From assembly GCF_001742305.1 (NCBI RefSeq), contig NZ_MJAT01000033.1, positions 174,522-238,521 of the forward strand: a stretch of 64,000 nucleotides of DNA. Reading direction: 5' to 3'. Origin of the DNA: Desulfuribacillus stibiiarsenatis (GTDB lineage: Bacteria > Bacillota > Bacilli > Desulfuribacillales > Desulfuribacillaceae). Every line of letters begins with the position of its first letter. Within the stretch, counting starts at the first letter, position 1. The notes below the pieces were generated by a model. That model did not search any database, was not told the origin of the DNA, and saw nothing but the letters and a program-made list of their open reading frames with translations. Positions 9,698 to 20,108 of this stretch are shown here, in pieces. Made by a program: the position numbers and the translations under genes.

Positions 9698-11239
9698 TTA
9701 GTGTTTAAAGTGGCGCACTCCTGTGAACACCATCGTTATTCCATGTTTATCTGCTTCTTTGATAGAGTCTTCATCTCGAATCGATCCACCTGGCTGAATG
9801 ATTGCTGTAATTCCTGCCTTAGCTGCCGCTTCTACTGTATCTGCCATTGGGAAGAACGCATCTGACGCTAGGACTGATCCTTTTGCATTAACTCCCGCTT
9901 GTTCTATGGCTATCTTTGCTGAACCGACACGGTTCATCTGCCCTGCTCCAACACCAATCGTTTGATTATCCTTCGCTAATACGATAGCGTTTGATTTCAC
10001 ATGCTTTACTACCTTCCAAGCAAATAATAATTGGCGAATCTCTTCTTCCGTAGGCTGACGCTTTGTCACTACTTTTAATTCGGTTGCCTCTATTGTCTTC
10101 AGGTCTTGCTTCTGAACTAAAAGACCACCACCAACCTTTAATGTTGTATACGGATTTCTTAAATCATTGCTTGCCTCTATGTCTATCTCTAACAAACGTA
10201 GGTTTTTCTTCGCCGTAAGAATCGATAGTGCCTTGTCTGAAAACTTCGGCGCTACAATGATTTCTAAGAATACATCTTTCATTGCATTCGCCGTCTCTTC
10301 ATCAACCTCGCGATTGAGTGCAACAATCCCACCAAAAATTGATACAGGGTCTGCCTCATACGCCTTTTGGTAAGCACCGTAAATACTACCTGCAATACCA
10401 ACCCCGCAAGGATTCGTATGCTTTACAGCTACTACTGCTGGCTCCGAATATTCTGCCAATATCGATAATGCAGCATGGGCATCATTGATATTATTATATG
10501 AAAGTTCTTTGCCATGAAGCTGTCTCGCTGTCGATATATTACCAGCATCCGGCAACGCTTCACGATAAAATGCAGCGTTTTGATGAGGGTTCTCTCCATA
10601 ACGCAGATCTTGGATTTTCTCATACGTCATAGTGATTTTCTCTGGGAACTCTTGTCCTGTTTGCTTTGTTAAATATTCCGCAATTAACGCGTCATACGCA
10701 GATGTGTGACGGAATACCTTAGCAGCTAGTGCGATACGCGTTTCGTAAGAAACAGAACCCTTTTCCTGCAACTCGTTTAGGACTGGCTCATAATCTGTGC
10801 TATCGACTAATACAATCACATCCTTGTGATTCTTAGCCGCTGAACGTAGCATACTTGGACCACCAATGTCGATATTCTCGATTGCATCTTCTAATGTAAC
10901 GTCAGCTTTAGAAATTGTCTCTTTGAAAGGATATAGGTTCACGATTACGAAATCGATTGGTTCAATTTGATTCTTTTCCATTTGTTCAAGATGAGAAGGT
11001 AAGTCTCTACGCCCTAAAAGACCACCATGAACATTCGGGTGTAACGTTTTTACACGTCCATCGAGTATTTCTGGAAATCCTGTAATGTCAGATATACCGA
11101 TTACAGGTACCTCGTTTTCTTGCAGAAGCTTTTTCGTGCCTCCGGTAGAAATAATTTCTACACCGATTTCTACTAGCTTTTTTGCCAATTCCACAATACC
11201 TGTTTTATCAGAAACTGATACCAGTGCTCGCTTTTTCAC
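9698..11239 (-). CDS. purH: Bifunctional AICAR transformylase / IMP cyclohydrolase
   Basis: A 513-residue protein catalysing the last two steps to IMP. The N-terminal cyclohydrolase (MGS-like) domain shows [10 protein letters not shown] and [16 protein letters not shown]. The C-terminal transformylase domain shows KHTNPCGVG with its catalytic Lys-His pair. Length matches the family. It uses a GTG start with AGGAGG upstream. It lies between purN and purD in the standard Bacillus order. Confidence 0.96.
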   Translation of the reverse strand: MKKRALVSVSDKTGIVELAKKLVEIGVEIISTGGTKKLLQENEVPVIGISDITGFPEILDGRVKTLHPNVHGGLLGRRDLPSHLEQMEKNQIEPIDFVIVNLYPFKETISKADVTLEDAIENIDIGGPSMLRSAAKNHKDVIVLVDSTDYEPVLNELQEKGSVSYETRIALAAKVFRHTSAYDALIAEYLTKQTGQEFPEKITMTYEKIQDLRYGENPHQNAAFYREALPDAGNISTARQLHGKELSYNNINDAHAALSILAEYSEPAVVAVKHTNPCGVGIAGSIYGAYQKAYEADPVSIFGGIVALNREVDEETANAMKDVFLEIIVAPKFSDKALSILTAKKNLRLLEIDIEASNDLRNPYTTLKVGGGLLVQKQDLKTIEATELKVVTKRQPTEEEIRQLLFAWKVVKHVKSNAIVLAKDNQTIGVGAGQMNRVGSAKIAIEQAGVNAKGSVLASDAFFPMADTVEAAAKAGITAIIQPGGSIRDEDSIKEADKHGITMVFTGVRHFKH

Positions 11240-11297
11240 TACCTATTTCCTCCTAAAATTTCTTTATATATCATAATAAGTATCATATTATTAGCTT

Positions 11298-11927
11298 TTA
11301 GATAATCTCAGTCCGTCTTCCGTGGCGGATGATTCGGTTCTGCGCATATAGGTTCACAACTTCCACAACCATACGATGCTCATGTTGTTGGATTTTCGCT
11401 TGCAGGGATTGTTCTGTGTCGTGAAAATCAACCAGTACTGCTTGTTGCAGAATAATTGGTCCTGTATCTAAACCTTCATCGACAAAGTGAATTGTACATC
11501 CTGATACCCTAACCCCCGCATCAATTGCCTGCTGTGGAGCATGAAGCCCTTGAAAGGCTGGTAACAACGACGGATGTAAGTTAATCATTCTTCCTTCATA
11601 CGCCTGCAATAGTTCCTCACCGACAATCCTCATGTAGCCTGCAAGTACAACAAACTGCACTTCATGCTGGTGCAAGTACTGTACAATTTGCTTTTCGTAC
11701 TCTTGTTTCGACACAAAAGCTTTCGGCGATAGCTCATACGCTGGAATTTCTGCATTCCGTGCGCGCTCTATTGCCTTGGCACCAGGCTTATCTGTGATTA
11801 CAGCTACAATCCTATATTGAGAGTTACTATCGTCTTGTCGATCGATTAACGCTTGCAGATTCGACCCATTTCCTGATGCAAGGACAGCTATTTTCAATCG
11901 TTGCGAATCTAAATTATTCGATTCCAC
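11298..11927 (-). CDS. purN: Phosphoribosylglycinamide formyltransferase
   Basis: A 209-residue GAR transformylase using 10-formyl-THF (step 3). After a short leader it shows [18 protein letters not shown], the catalytic [15 protein letters not shown] loop with its histidine, and [11 protein letters not shown] containing the catalytic aspartate. The GTG start at 11927 overlaps the end of purM by 14 bp and has CAGGAG about 9 bases upstream, implying translational coupling; a TTG ten codons later is an alternative without a clear ribosome site. Confidence 0.95.
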   Translation of the reverse strand: MESNNLDSQRLKIAVLASGNGSNLQALIDRQDDSNSQYRIVAVITDKPGAKAIERARNAEIPAYELSPKAFVSKQEYEKQIVQYLHQHEVQFVVLAGYMRIVGEELLQAYEGRMINLHPSLLPAFQGLHAPQQAIDAGVRVSGCTIHFVDEGLDTGPIILQQAVLVDFHDTEQSLQAKIQQHEHRMVVEVVNLYAQNRIIRHGRRTEII

Positions 11928-12948
11928 GAATCACAACTCCTGGCTCTTCAGCATTTCTCGCCTCGATATGCCCGATGCGGTAAGCAGTCTCGCCATGTTC
12001 TGTCGCTAATTGCATGACTGCATCTGCCTGCTCAGCAGGTACAACTAAAAGCATACCAATCCCCATATTAAATGTACGGAACATCTCACGTTTTGGAATT
12101 TGGCCTTTTTCTTCTAAGAAAGAGAAAATCTTCGGGATTTCCCAAGCTCCTAACTCGATTACAGCTTTATAAGCATCTGAGAAGACGCGAGGAATATTCT
12201 CGTAAAATCCGCCGCCCGTAATGTGCGCCGCCGCATGTAAAGCGAATTGCTCTTTCACAGCTAATACAGATTTCACATAAAGCTTTGTCGGAGTTAAAAT
12301 CTCTTCCCCTATCGTCTTACCATTGAATTCTTGGTCAAATGGAATTTGATTGTCAGAAATGACCTTACGAACGAGTGATAATCCATTCGAGTGAACACCA
12401 CTAGATGCAAGCCCAATGATAACATCCCCTGCTTGTACCTTTGATCCATCAATGATTTCACTCTTATTCACTGCACCTACAGAAAACCCAGCGATATCAT
12501 ACTCGCCTTCCGCGTACATACCCGGCATTTCAGCAGTTTCGCCGCCAATTAATGCGCAACCTGACATTGCACAGCCATCAGCAATTCCCTTGATAATCTG
12601 CTCAACCTTGCCCGGCTCTAGCCTGCCACAAGCAAGATAATCTAAGAAAAATAATGGCTCTGCACCTTGTACTACGATATCATTGACACACATTGCTACC
12701 GCGTCGATACCAATCGTATCATGTTTATCCAATGCAAAAGCAACCTTCAGTTTCGTACCTACGCCATCCGTTCCTGAAACTAGAACAGGCTCATGGAACT
12801 TTTTCAAATCTAACTGAAACAGCGCCCCGAAACTTCCCAAGTCTGTTAACACTTCTTTACGCCACGTTTTCTTTACGTGCGGTTTCATACGATTGACCGC
12901 TTCATTCCCTGCATCTATATCTACACCAGCATCTTTATATAAGCTCAT
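11914..12948 (-). CDS. purM: Phosphoribosylformylglycinamidine cyclo-ligase
   Basis: A 344-residue AIR synthetase converting FGAM to AIR. Family blocks include [15 protein letters not shown] at the N-terminus, [15 protein letters not shown] (nucleotide loop), [11 protein letters not shown] and [12 protein letters not shown]. It depends on FGAM made by PurSQL, which is not encoded in this cluster. It starts 7 bp after purF and overlaps purN. Confidence 0.96.
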   Translation of the reverse strand: MSLYKDAGVDIDAGNEAVNRMKPHVKKTWRKEVLTDLGSFGALFQLDLKKFHEPVLVSGTDGVGTKLKVAFALDKHDTIGIDAVAMCVNDIVVQGAEPLFFLDYLACGRLEPGKVEQIIKGIADGCAMSGCALIGGETAEMPGMYAEGEYDIAGFSVGAVNKSEIIDGSKVQAGDVIIGLASSGVHSNGLSLVRKVISDNQIPFDQEFNGKTIGEEILTPTKLYVKSVLAVKEQFALHAAAHITGGGFYENIPRVFSDAYKAVIELGAWEIPKIFSFLEEKGQIPKREMFRTFNMGIGMLLVVPAEQADAVMQLATEHGETAYRIGHIEARNAEEPGVVIRGIE

Positions 12949-12955
12949 ACTGTCC

Positions 12956-14350
12956 CTACCTCTCTAAGCTATGTTTATCTTGTTCAATAATTTCCGTCGG
13001 ATACGATCCACTGAAACATCCTTCACAATACCCACAGCATTGAGTTGCTTCACTGATAGCCCCTAAACGATCTTTAAACGTGTCGAGCATTCCTTCTGTC
13101 GATAAGTATGCGAGGGTGTCTGCCCCGATATGTTCACGAATCTCTTCTATCGATTTACTAGAAGCAATTAACTCTTCTTTCGCAGAAGTATCTATGCCAT
13201 AGTAGCAAGGGTGCGTTACTGGCGGTGAACTAATGCGAACATGCACCTCTGTAGCACCAGCTTCACGCAGCATGCTGACAATTCGTCCGCTGGTAGTACC
13301 ACGGACTATCGAGTCATCAATCATGACCACGCGTTTCCCAGCAACTACCTTGCGGACAGCGTTCAATTTCAAACGTACTCCGCGTTCTCTTAATTCTTGC
13401 GAAGGTTGTATAAAGGTTCTTCCTATATAACGGTTTTTGATTAACCCAAGCTCGTACGGGATATTGGCTTCTTCTGCATATCCAATCGCAGCAGATATAC
13501 TAGAGTCAGGTACCCCAGTGACGACATCCGCCTCAATCGGTGCTTCCTGCGCCAGTCGTTTCCCTAGTTGCTTACGCACCGTATGGACGTTTAAGCCTTC
13601 GATGTCACTATCTGGTCTAGCAAAGTAAATATATTCAAATACACATGTCGCTTGTGTCGGATAACTCGATACTCGTTCACTTCTAATTCCATCTTGGTCG
13701 ATAATAATCATTTCGCCAGGTTCTACATCGCGAAGGAAAGTAGCACCGATCGTATCAAATGCGCATGTCTCAGAAGATACGACAAAGCTTCCATTCAGTT
13801 TTCCAAGTGATAGCGGTCGAATCCCATTCGGGTCACGGACTGCTATTAACTTGTTATCTGCTAGAAACAACATCGCATAGGAGCCTTTAATCATGCCTAA
13901 GCTTTCCTTGACAGACTGCTCACTATTCTCATAGCCTGCACGCGCGATTAAATGTGCTGCTACCTCCGTGTCGCTAGTCGTTTGAAAAATACTGCCCTGT
14001 CTTTCTAAGTGACTGCGTAATTGATGAGCATTCACTAGATTTCCGTTATGGGCTAAGGCAAGATTTCCACCTTGATACTTGAAAAATAATGGTTGCGCAT
14101 TCTGCAAGGAATTCGCTCCCGTTGTTGAGTAGCGCACATGACCGATGGCAGCTTTACCTTCTAAACTTGCAATTTGTTCTTCTTTAAAGACATCAGCAAC
14201 TAATCCAAGGCCTTTGTGGTGATGAAATTTACCTTCGTTGGAACTAATAATACCGGCACTTTCCTGTCCTCTGTGTTGCAGTGCATAAAGGGCATAATAC
14301 GTAAGTTGAGCAGCCTTCGAATTGTTATAAATGCCAAAAACACCGCACAT
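12956..14350 (-). CDS. purF: Amidophosphoribosyltransferase
   Basis: A 464-residue enzyme for the committed step, making phosphoribosylamine from PRPP and glutamine. The N-terminal Ntn glutaminase starts MCGVFGIYN, so Cys2 becomes the nucleophile after Met removal; Bacillus subtilis PurF instead carries an 11-residue propeptide. The PRTase domain has the PRPP loop [16 protein letters not shown]. Conserved C-terminal cysteines (CCGYCEGC) probably belong to the 4Fe-4S cluster typical of Bacillus-type PurF, which makes the enzyme oxygen-sensitive. Its ATG overlaps the purC stop (TAATG), which is the spot where purSQL normally sit. Confidence 0.96.
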   Translation of the reverse strand: MCGVFGIYNNSKAAQLTYYALYALQHRGQESAGIISSNEGKFHHHKGLGLVADVFKEEQIASLEGKAAIGHVRYSTTGANSLQNAQPLFFKYQGGNLALAHNGNLVNAHQLRSHLERQGSIFQTTSDTEVAAHLIARAGYENSEQSVKESLGMIKGSYAMLFLADNKLIAVRDPNGIRPLSLGKLNGSFVVSSETCAFDTIGATFLRDVEPGEMIIIDQDGIRSERVSSYPTQATCVFEYIYFARPDSDIEGLNVHTVRKQLGKRLAQEAPIEADVVTGVPDSSISAAIGYAEEANIPYELGLIKNRYIGRTFIQPSQELRERGVRLKLNAVRKVVAGKRVVMIDDSIVRGTTSGRIVSMLREAGATEVHVRISSPPVTHPCYYGIDTSAKEELIASSKSIEEIREHIGADTLAYLSTEGMLDTFKDRLGAISEATQCCGYCEGCFSGSYPTEIIEQDKHSLER

Positions 14351-15063
14351 TACATTTGTGCCTCCAATCGTTTAAGGATTTCCTGATACGCTTCTTCCAC
14401 CCCGCCTAAGTCCTGGCGGAAGCGATCTTTGTCTAATTTTTCCTTCGTTACAGCATCCCAAAAGCGGCATGTGTCAGGAGATATTTCATCCGCTAGCAAA
14501 ATCTTTCCTTCGACATCAATCCCAAACTCCAACTTGAAGTCTACTAACAAAATCCCTAGCTCTTTCATGAACTGACGTAGCACTTGATTGACCTTCAGTG
14601 CTTGACTCTTCATTTCAACAATTTGCTCTGGAGTCGCCAGCTTTAAAATCGAGATATGATCGTCGTTTATAAAAGGGTCATTTAATGCGTCATCTTTATA
14701 GTAAAACTCGACAATTGTATGAGGTAGCTCCGTACCTTCTTCTAATCCTAAACGCTTCGCTAAAGAACCTGCAGCCACATTCCGTACAACAACTTCGACC
14801 TTCACGATTTCCACCTTTCGAATCAGTTGTTCGTTTTCTGAAATGCTTTGTACAAAGTGATTCTCAATACCGTGTTTCTTTAACAATTGGAAGAACAACG
14901 CACTGATTTTGTTATTCAAAAATCCCTTGTTCGCAATCTGCCCTTTTTTCGCACCGTTAAAAGCAGTTGCATCATCTTTGTACTCTACCCAGTAGATGCC
15001 TTCTTCGTTCGTTTGGTAGATTCTCTTCGCTTTTCCCTCATATAGCATTTGACCCTTATTCAC
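14350..15063 (-). CDS. purC: SAICAR synthetase
   Basis: A 237-residue enzyme that joins CAIR and aspartate. It shows [40 protein letters not shown] and [12 protein letters not shown], all family signatures. Length is normal. It starts 11 bp after purB, and its stop overlaps the purF start by one base. Confidence 0.96.
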   Translation of the reverse strand: MNKGQMLYEGKAKRIYQTNEEGIYWVEYKDDATAFNGAKKGQIANKGFLNNKISALFFQLLKKHGIENHFVQSISENEQLIRKVEIVKVEVVVRNVAAGSLAKRLGLEEGTELPHTIVEFYYKDDALNDPFINDDHISILKLATPEQIVEMKSQALKVNQVLRQFMKELGILLVDFKLEFGIDVEGKILLADEISPDTCRFWDAVTKEKLDKDRFRQDLGGVEEAYQEILKRLEAQM

Positions 15064-15074
15064 GTAAATTCCCC

Positions 15075-16373
15075 CTAGTCGATTAATCCAATACGTTTGA
15101 AAATTGTATCTACATGCTTTACATGATAACGAGGGTCGAAGCAGTCTTCGATTTCTTCAGTCGTTAGGTGGTGCATGATACTTTCTTCGCCTTCCACTAA
15201 GCCTTTGAAGGATGTTTGTTCTTCCCACGCCTGCATTGCTTTTCTTTGTACCATGTCATAAGCTTGCTCCCTTGACATGCCCTTTTCAATCAATTTCAAC
15301 AATACTCGTTGAGAGAAAATCAGTCCAAAGGTACGATCCATATTTCTTCTCATATTTTCCGGGAATACCGTTAATTCCGCTAATACTCCGCCCATACGAC
15401 GCAGCATATAGTTTAGAAGGATTGTGCTATCTGGAATAATGATACGCTCTACTGATGAGTGGGAAATGTCGCGTTCATGCCATAATGGCACACAATCATA
15501 TTCAGCAACCATATTTCCGCGTAGTACGCGCGCAAGACCACAAATGTTTTCACTAGATACTGGGTTACGCTTGTGCGGCATAGCAGACGAACCTTTTTGC
15601 CCTTTATGGAAACGTTCCTCTACCTCACGTACTTCACTCTTTTGTAAGCCACGGATTTCAACGCCAATCTTCTCTAGGGTTGTCCCAACCAAAGCTATTA
15701 CAGAAAGGTAATGCGCATGGCGATCACGTTGTAATGTTTGTGTTGACACAGGCGCTGGTGATAAACCTAGCTTTTTACATACATATTCTTCTACAAAAGG
15801 CTCAATATTCGCATATGTCCCTACAGCGCCAGACATTTTTCCAAACTCTATTTCTTCCGCTGCACGGTTAAATCGATCTAGGTTACGCTTCATTTCTTCA
15901 TACCACAACGCAAGCTTCAAGCCAAAAGTTGTTGGTTCCGCATGAACACCGTGAGTTCTACCCATCATAATCGTGTTTTTGTGCTCGATAGCACGTTTAC
16001 GAAGCACTTCTATCACATATTCTATATCCTTACGCAGGATGTCATTTGCTTGTTTAATCAAGAAGGCAAGTGCTGTGTCTACCACGTCTGTAGACGTAAG
16101 ACCGTAATGAACCCACTTCTTCTCTTCTCCTAAAGTTTCAGAAACTGCTCTTGTGAAAGCCACCACATCGTGGCGCGTTTCTGCTTCAATCTCATGGATG
16201 CGTTGTACATCAAAGCTAGCTTTCTTCCACAATAGAGCAACATCCTCTTTCGGGATAATCCCTAACTCTGACCACGCTTCGCAAGCCTCAATCTCTACAC
16301 GTAACCAAGCGTTGAATTTGTTCTCTTCTGTCCAAATGGCTGTCATTTCTGGTCTACTGTATCTTTCTATCAT
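15075..16373 (-). CDS. purB: Adenylosuccinate lyase
   Basis: A 432-residue fumarase/aspartase-superfamily enzyme acting twice in purine synthesis, releasing fumarate from SAICAR and from adenylosuccinate. It begins [14 protein letters not shown] and contains the superfamily signature [11 protein letters not shown] and the block [19 protein letters not shown] precedes the ATG. An unusual A-rich tract of about 180 bp separates it from purK. Confidence 0.96.
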   Translation of the reverse strand: MIERYSRPEMTAIWTEENKFNAWLRVEIEACEAWSELGIIPKEDVALLWKKASFDVQRIHEIEAETRHDVVAFTRAVSETLGEEKKWVHYGLTSTDVVDTALAFLIKQANDILRKDIEYVIEVLRKRAIEHKNTIMMGRTHGVHAEPTTFGLKLALWYEEMKRNLDRFNRAAEEIEFGKMSGAVGTYANIEPFVEEYVCKKLGLSPAPVSTQTLQRDRHAHYLSVIALVGTTLEKIGVEIRGLQKSEVREVEERFHKGQKGSSAMPHKRNPVSSENICGLARVLRGNMVAEYDCVPLWHERDISHSSVERIIIPDSTILLNYMLRRMGGVLAELTVFPENMRRNMDRTFGLIFSQRVLLKLIEKGMSREQAYDMVQRKAMQAWEEQTSFKGLVEGEESIMHHLTTEEIEDCFDPRYHVKHVDTIFKRIGLID

Positions 16374-16399
16374 CTTGAATCCTCCATAAATCTTTCTAT

Positions 16400-16562
16400 T
16401 TTTATTTTTTATGATTTTTGTGTTTATATGGTTTTTTGCTTATTACTTTTCCTTACTCATTTTTTTGTTTTTTACTTGTTTTTTACTTGCTCTTTGCTGA
16501 TTTTTGTTTCTTCTCTTCTAGTTTCTGCTTACTTCTGCTTACTTCTGCTTGCTTCTGTTTCT
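16400..16562. repeat. Low-complexity T-rich tract with tandem decamers
   Basis: The purK-purB spacer is almost pure pyrimidine-rich sequence on the plus strand. It includes repeated TTTTTTACTTG units and, at about 16525-16560, four tandem copies of a TTCTGCTTAC-like decamer. On the transcribed strand this gives a purine-rich, mostly unstructured leader before purB. I see no gene or terminator in it. Confidence 0.6.
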
Positions 16563-17726
16563 TTAGCAGGTTTGCTTTTCGCGAAATACCGAAAGCTGGT
16601 CAGCTATGTCGAGGGCTTGATTGATCGTTTCTGATAGTATGTTGATATGACCCATTTTCCGATTCACGATTGCTTCTTTTTTGCCATACAGATGGAATTT
16701 AATTTCCTTAGGTAATGACGGTATCAATGTATAGAAATCTTCCATATGTTGCCCAAGTAAATTCATCATCACTACTGGAGAAAGTAAATCAGTTCTACCT
16801 AGTGGCAAGTTGCAAATCGCCCGGATATGCTGCTCAAACTGAGTAGTTATACAGGCATCCATCGTATAGTGACCAGAATTATGTGGTCTAGGAGCTAATT
16901 CGTTAATGTAGATACTTCCATCTTGATTATAAAACATTTCAACTGCTAATAGTCCAACGAGTTCCAAATGATTCGCAATTTTTATAGCGATTGCTTGGGC
17001 TGCTTTTAAACTAGCAGCTTGAACTCTAGCAGGCACAATCGACATATGCAGAATGTTATTGCAATGAATATTCTCGGCTACTGGAAATGTCTCTACTTCT
17101 CCCTTGCGATTTCGAGCGACAATCACTGATAACTCTTTCTCGAAGGGTACGAACTGCTCAATTATAAATTCAATCCCTTGATAGAATGGATGTTGAAATG
17201 CTTTCGCTGCTTCTATTAAATCTTGATTCGATCGGATTACCCATTGTCCTTTGCCGTCATAGCCTCCTGTGGCCGTCTTCATGACAACAGGCAAGCCGAG
17301 GGTTTCTATAGACTTAGTTAGGGCTACTTCACTATCTACTACTTGAAAAGGTGCGGTAGGAATCCCCATCGAAGCAATCGTTGTTTTCTCAGTTATGCGA
17401 TTCTGTGTAATTTTTAAAAGCTTACTGCCTTGAGGGACATCTGATATTTCTTCTATATATTCGACAATACTTGCGTTGACATTTTCAAATTCGTAAGTAA
17501 TAATACTACTCTTTTGTGATAATATGGTCGCTCCCTGTTCATCTAAATATTCCGACTGAATGTATTCATCTGCTACCTGAGCGCACGGGCAATCGTTAAC
17601 TGGATCTAAGGTAACAAATCTATACCCCATTGCTTTACCTGCGAGCGTAATCATTCGCCCTAGCTGTCCCCCACCTAATATCCCTATGGTTGAACCAGGC
17701 AATACTACTTTATCTTGCTTACTCAT
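16563..17726 (-). CDS. purK: N5-carboxyaminoimidazole ribonucleotide synthetase
   Basis: A 387-residue ATP-grasp enzyme that carboxylates AIR with bicarbonate. It shows STIGILGGGQLGRM, then VMKTATGGYDGKGQWVI (ATP-binding) and ELAPRPHNSGHYTMDA near the C-terminus. The ATG at 17726 has GGGAGGTGAT just upstream and is preferred over an in-frame ATG 15 bases earlier. T-rich low-complexity tracts flank the gene on both sides, which is unlike the tight packing elsewhere in the pur cluster. Confidence 0.95.
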   Translation of the reverse strand: MSKQDKVVLPGSTIGILGGGQLGRMITLAGKAMGYRFVTLDPVNDCPCAQVADEYIQSEYLDEQGATILSQKSSIITYEFENVNASIVEYIEEISDVPQGSKLLKITQNRITEKTTIASMGIPTAPFQVVDSEVALTKSIETLGLPVVMKTATGGYDGKGQWVIRSNQDLIEAAKAFQHPFYQGIEFIIEQFVPFEKELSVIVARNRKGEVETFPVAENIHCNNILHMSIVPARVQAASLKAAQAIAIKIANHLELVGLLAVEMFYNQDGSIYINELAPRPHNSGHYTMDACITTQFEQHIRAICNLPLGRTDLLSPVVMMNLLGQHMEDFYTLIPSLPKEIKFHLYGKKEAIVNRKMGHINILSETINQALDIADQLSVFREKQTC

Positions 17727-17789
17727 ATTATCACCTCCCATTTGTATGTATTAACCATGAAATAACGATTCATTATTTTACTTAGTGAT

Positions 17790-17871
17790 TTTTAATAATT
17801 ACGCAGTCGTTTGTTTAGTGTATTCGTTTGTGTTTTCGTTTTCTCGTTTGTATTTTTGTTTGTGTTTTTTG
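17790..17871. repeat. Degenerate T-rich tandem tract between purE and purK
   Basis: Repeated TTTGTGTTTTCG/TTTGTATTTTTG-like units fill the purE-purK spacer, giving A/C-rich sequence on the transcribed strand. It resembles the tract on the other side of purK. No hairpin or gene was recognised. Confidence 0.5.
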
Positions 17872-18357
17872 CTATAATTCGTCTGTTAAAACTTTATCTC
17901 TTTTTTCTTGTCGCATCTTTGCAACGTTTTGTTGGTACACTGGATATTTAATTCCAAGAATTTGCGTTGCCAAAATTCCTGCATTTGTAGCTCCTGCTTT
18001 ACCTATAGCTACTGTTGCTACAGGAATACCTCCAGGCATTTGTACAATGGATAATAGCGAGTCTAACCCATTTAAGTTACTAGATTTCACTGGAACACCG
18101 ATGACAGGTAGTTCAGTCTTTGATGCGACCATCCCAGGTAAATGCGCTGCTCCACCCGCTCCAGCTATAATCACTTCAATTCCGCGTTCTTTTGCTGTAG
18201 CAGCATATTCAAACATATAATCTGGAGTACGATGTGCTGAGACTACTTTTTTCTCATACGTTACACCAAGCTCCTCCAACATTTCACATGCAGCTTGCAT
18301 TGTATCCCAATCCGATGTACTTCCCATAATGACACCAACTAATGGTTGAGTATCCAT
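17872..18357 (-). CDS. purE: N5-CAIR mutase
   Basis: A 161-residue class I PurE that moves the carboxylate of N5-CAIR to give CAIR. It shows [21 protein letters not shown] and [15 protein letters not shown], the substrate-binding loops of the octameric enzyme. The presence of purK next door matches class I. AAAGGAGGATA lies upstream of the ATG. It is the first enzyme gene of the nine-gene pur run. Confidence 0.96.
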   Translation of the reverse strand: MDTQPLVGVIMGSTSDWDTMQAACEMLEELGVTYEKKVVSAHRTPDYMFEYAATAKERGIEVIIAGAGGAAHLPGMVASKTELPVIGVPVKSSNLNGLDSLLSIVQMPGGIPVATVAIGKAGATNAGILATQILGIKYPVYQQNVAKMRQEKRDKVLTDEL

Positions 18358-18378
18358 GAATATCCTCCTTTAGAAGTA

Positions 18379-18410
18379 AAGAGGACTCTTATGAGTAAAG
18401 AGTCCTCTCT
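18379..18410 (-). terminator. Hairpin between permease gene and purE
   Basis: A perfect stem AGAGGACTCTT / AAGAGTCCTCT with a short loop lies in the 75-bp gap. On the minus strand it is followed only by TTTACTTCT, so it could be a weak terminator allowing read-through into purE, or an attenuator or processing hairpin. Confidence 0.5.
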
Positions 18411-18432
18411 ATTTAACTATTAAAATTGTATA

Positions 18433-19758
18433 TTATTCTCCACCAAGGAATAAGAAACGAAGTACGAACAACACGCCGATGATATACACGATTGGGTGAA
18501 CTTCTTTACCTTTTCCAGCGAATAATTTAATAATTGGGTAGAAAATAAAACCAAAAGCAATACCCGTTGCGATACTGAAGCTTAAAGGCATTAACAACGC
18601 TGTCATAAACGCTGGCACTGCTTCTGAGAACTCTCCCCACTCGATATCTTTAAGGCTTGACGCCATAAGAACACCTACAATAATAAGTACAGGAGAAGTA
18701 ACAGCAGGTGATAATGCTAGTGCCTTAATAATTGGGAAAAACGGTAATGATACTAAGAATAGTAAACCAGTAACTACAGCTGTCATACCTGTACGTCCAC
18801 CTGCAGCAACCCCAGCAGATGACTCGATATATGAAGTAGTCGTAGATGTACCAAACGCAGCACCTGCGATTGTAGCAACAGAGTCAGCTGTTAACGCTCT
18901 ACCCGCTCTAGGAAGTTTGTTGTCAACTAACATATTTCCTTGTTTCGCAACACCAGTTAAAGTACCAGCAGTGTCAAAGAAATCTACAAATAAGAATGCA
19001 AATACGATTGTTAATGCACCTAACTCTAACGCACCCATAACATCCATTTGCATGAATGTAGGTGCCATACTAGGAGGAGCTTGTACGAAACCTTCTGGAC
19101 GAATTACATCACCAGTAACAAGTCCAATTACTGCTGTAATCAACATCCCGATAAAGATACCACCAGGAACTTTACGAATCATTAATAATGCGATAATTAC
19201 AATACCTACTAAAGTCAATAACGGTGTACCAGTGAAGATTTCTGGATTTAATCCAACATATGTTGCAGGGTTTGCAACAACGATACTTGCATTTTTCAAG
19301 CCAATGAATGCAATGAATAGACCTATACCGGCTGCCACTGCACTTTTTAAACCTGAAGGGAACACGTTAATAATTGTTTCGCGAAGCTTCGTAACTGTAA
19401 GAAGTAGGAATATAATACCAGAAACAAATACTGCACCTAATGCTACTTGCCAAGGATAGTTCATGCCTAATACAACGGTATACGCAAAATAAGCATTTAA
19501 TCCCATACCTGGTGCTAAAGCAATTGGATAGTTAGCATAGAGCCCCATGATTAAACTACCGATTGTAGCTGCTAATACTGTTGCTACGAATACTGCCCCA
19601 AAATCCATACCCGCATCCGATAGAATTGCTGGGTTTACAAAGATTATGTAGGCCATTGTTAAAAATGTTGTTAGACCTGCCACAAACTCTGTTCTGAAAT
19701 TCGTGTTGTGTTCTTTAAAACCAAAATACTTACCAACTGCACTTTCTTGACTAGCCAT
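18433..19758 (-). CDS. pbuG: Purine permease, AzgA/PbuG type (NCS2 family)
   Basis: A 441-residue polytopic permease of the AzgA-like NCS2 group that takes up hypoxanthine/guanine or adenine by proton symport. It begins with a cytoplasmic region (KYFGFKEHNTNFRTEFVAGLTTFLTMAYI), then about 12 hydrophobic helices. Conserved stretches are FVNPAILSDAGMD, APGMGLNAYFAY and GTSTTTSYIESSAGVAAGGRTG. The guanine-type riboswitch in its leader favours guanine/hypoxanthine over adenine, so I use the pbuG name, but specificity is inferred. It is the gateway gene of the purine block. Confidence 0.88.
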   Translation of the reverse strand: MASQESAVGKYFGFKEHNTNFRTEFVAGLTTFLTMAYIIFVNPAILSDAGMDFGAVFVATVLAATIGSLIMGLYANYPIALAPGMGLNAYFAYTVVLGMNYPWQVALGAVFVSGIIFLLLTVTKLRETIINVFPSGLKSAVAAGIGLFIAFIGLKNASIVVANPATYVGLNPEIFTGTPLLTLVGIVIIALLMIRKVPGGIFIGMLITAVIGLVTGDVIRPEGFVQAPPSMAPTFMQMDVMGALELGALTIVFAFLFVDFFDTAGTLTGVAKQGNMLVDNKLPRAGRALTADSVATIAGAAFGTSTTTSYIESSAGVAAGGRTGMTAVVTGLLFLVSLPFFPIIKALALSPAVTSPVLIIVGVLMASSLKDIEWGEFSEAVPAFMTALLMPLSFSIATGIAFGFIFYPIIKLFAGKGKEVHPIVYIIGVLFVLRFLFLGGE

Positions 19759-19795
19759 TCGTACATCTCCTTTTAAATGAAATTTTGGAAATAGC

Positions 19796-19829
19796 AGAGC
19801 CTAGTGTCTATTTATACACACTAGGCTCT
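19796..19829 (-). terminator. Riboswitch expression-platform hairpin before pbuG
   Basis: A perfect 12-bp stem (AGAGCCTAGTGT / ACACTAGGCTCT). On the minus strand the following sequence, GCTATTTCC, has only a weak U-run. The bases just 5' of the hairpin (GTTTTCGTAG) are complementary to the 3' strand of the riboswitch P1 helix (CTACGAAAC). This gives a plausible antiterminator that overlaps the terminator's first bases. Confidence 0.6.
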
Positions 19830-19903
19830 ACGAAAACAAGCGCATCATCATTATCTCCAACATAACAAAAAAGTATCCAGAGATAACCAATGATACGTGA
19901 CGT

Positions 19904-19970
19904 TTCGTAGTCAAGCAATTTACGGTTGCTTGGTAGAGACTTCTGAGCCTTATTCCCAGGAATATACGAA
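19904..19970 (-). promoter_or_regulatory. Purine riboswitch aptamer, guanine-type
   Basis: On the minus strand this has the purine riboswitch core. TTCGTA and TACGAA form P1, TATATTCCTGGGAATAAGG opens the core, GTCTCTACC leads to the third stem, and CCGTAAA and GACTACG close the junction. The base that decides specificity, within GACTA, is C, which pairs with guanine/hypoxanthine; adenine switches have U there. It lies about 145 bp before the pbuG start, with the terminator-type platform between them. The surrounding 350-bp gap contains only this leader, its promoter and the guaA terminator. Confidence 0.92.
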
Positions 19971-20007
19971 CCTTACGTTTGAAATTTTTTTCAAAACTAT
20001 CAACCTT

Positions 20008-20036
20008 AGTTTAGCAAGAGTTTCGACAAAAGTCAA
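20008..20036 (-). promoter_or_regulatory. Candidate sigma-A promoter of pbuG leader
   Basis: TTGACT (-35), a 17-bp spacer and TAAACT (-10) on the minus strand, about 38 bp before the aptamer. The position fits the start of the riboswitch transcript. Confidence 0.6.
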
Positions 20037-20037
20037 C

Positions 20038-20082
20038 AAAAAACACGAACATTAAGTTCGTAATAAACTTTATTGTTCGTGT
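20038..20082 (-). terminator. Intrinsic terminator after guaA
   Basis: Stem ACACGAACA / TGTTCGTGT followed by TTTTTTG on the minus strand, 27 bp past the guaA stop. It separates guaA from the pbuG riboswitch promoter. Confidence 0.8.
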
Positions 20083-20108
20083 ATTTTAATTTTTAGGTTT
20101 TAAACCAG

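Noticed and set aside
16418..16634. Two overlapping plus-strand frames rich in Phe, Leu and Cys
   Set aside because: They are translations of the T-rich low-complexity tract between purK and purB.
18917..19459. 180-codon plus-strand frame
   Set aside because: Antisense shadow of the purine permease gene; low-complexity residue content.
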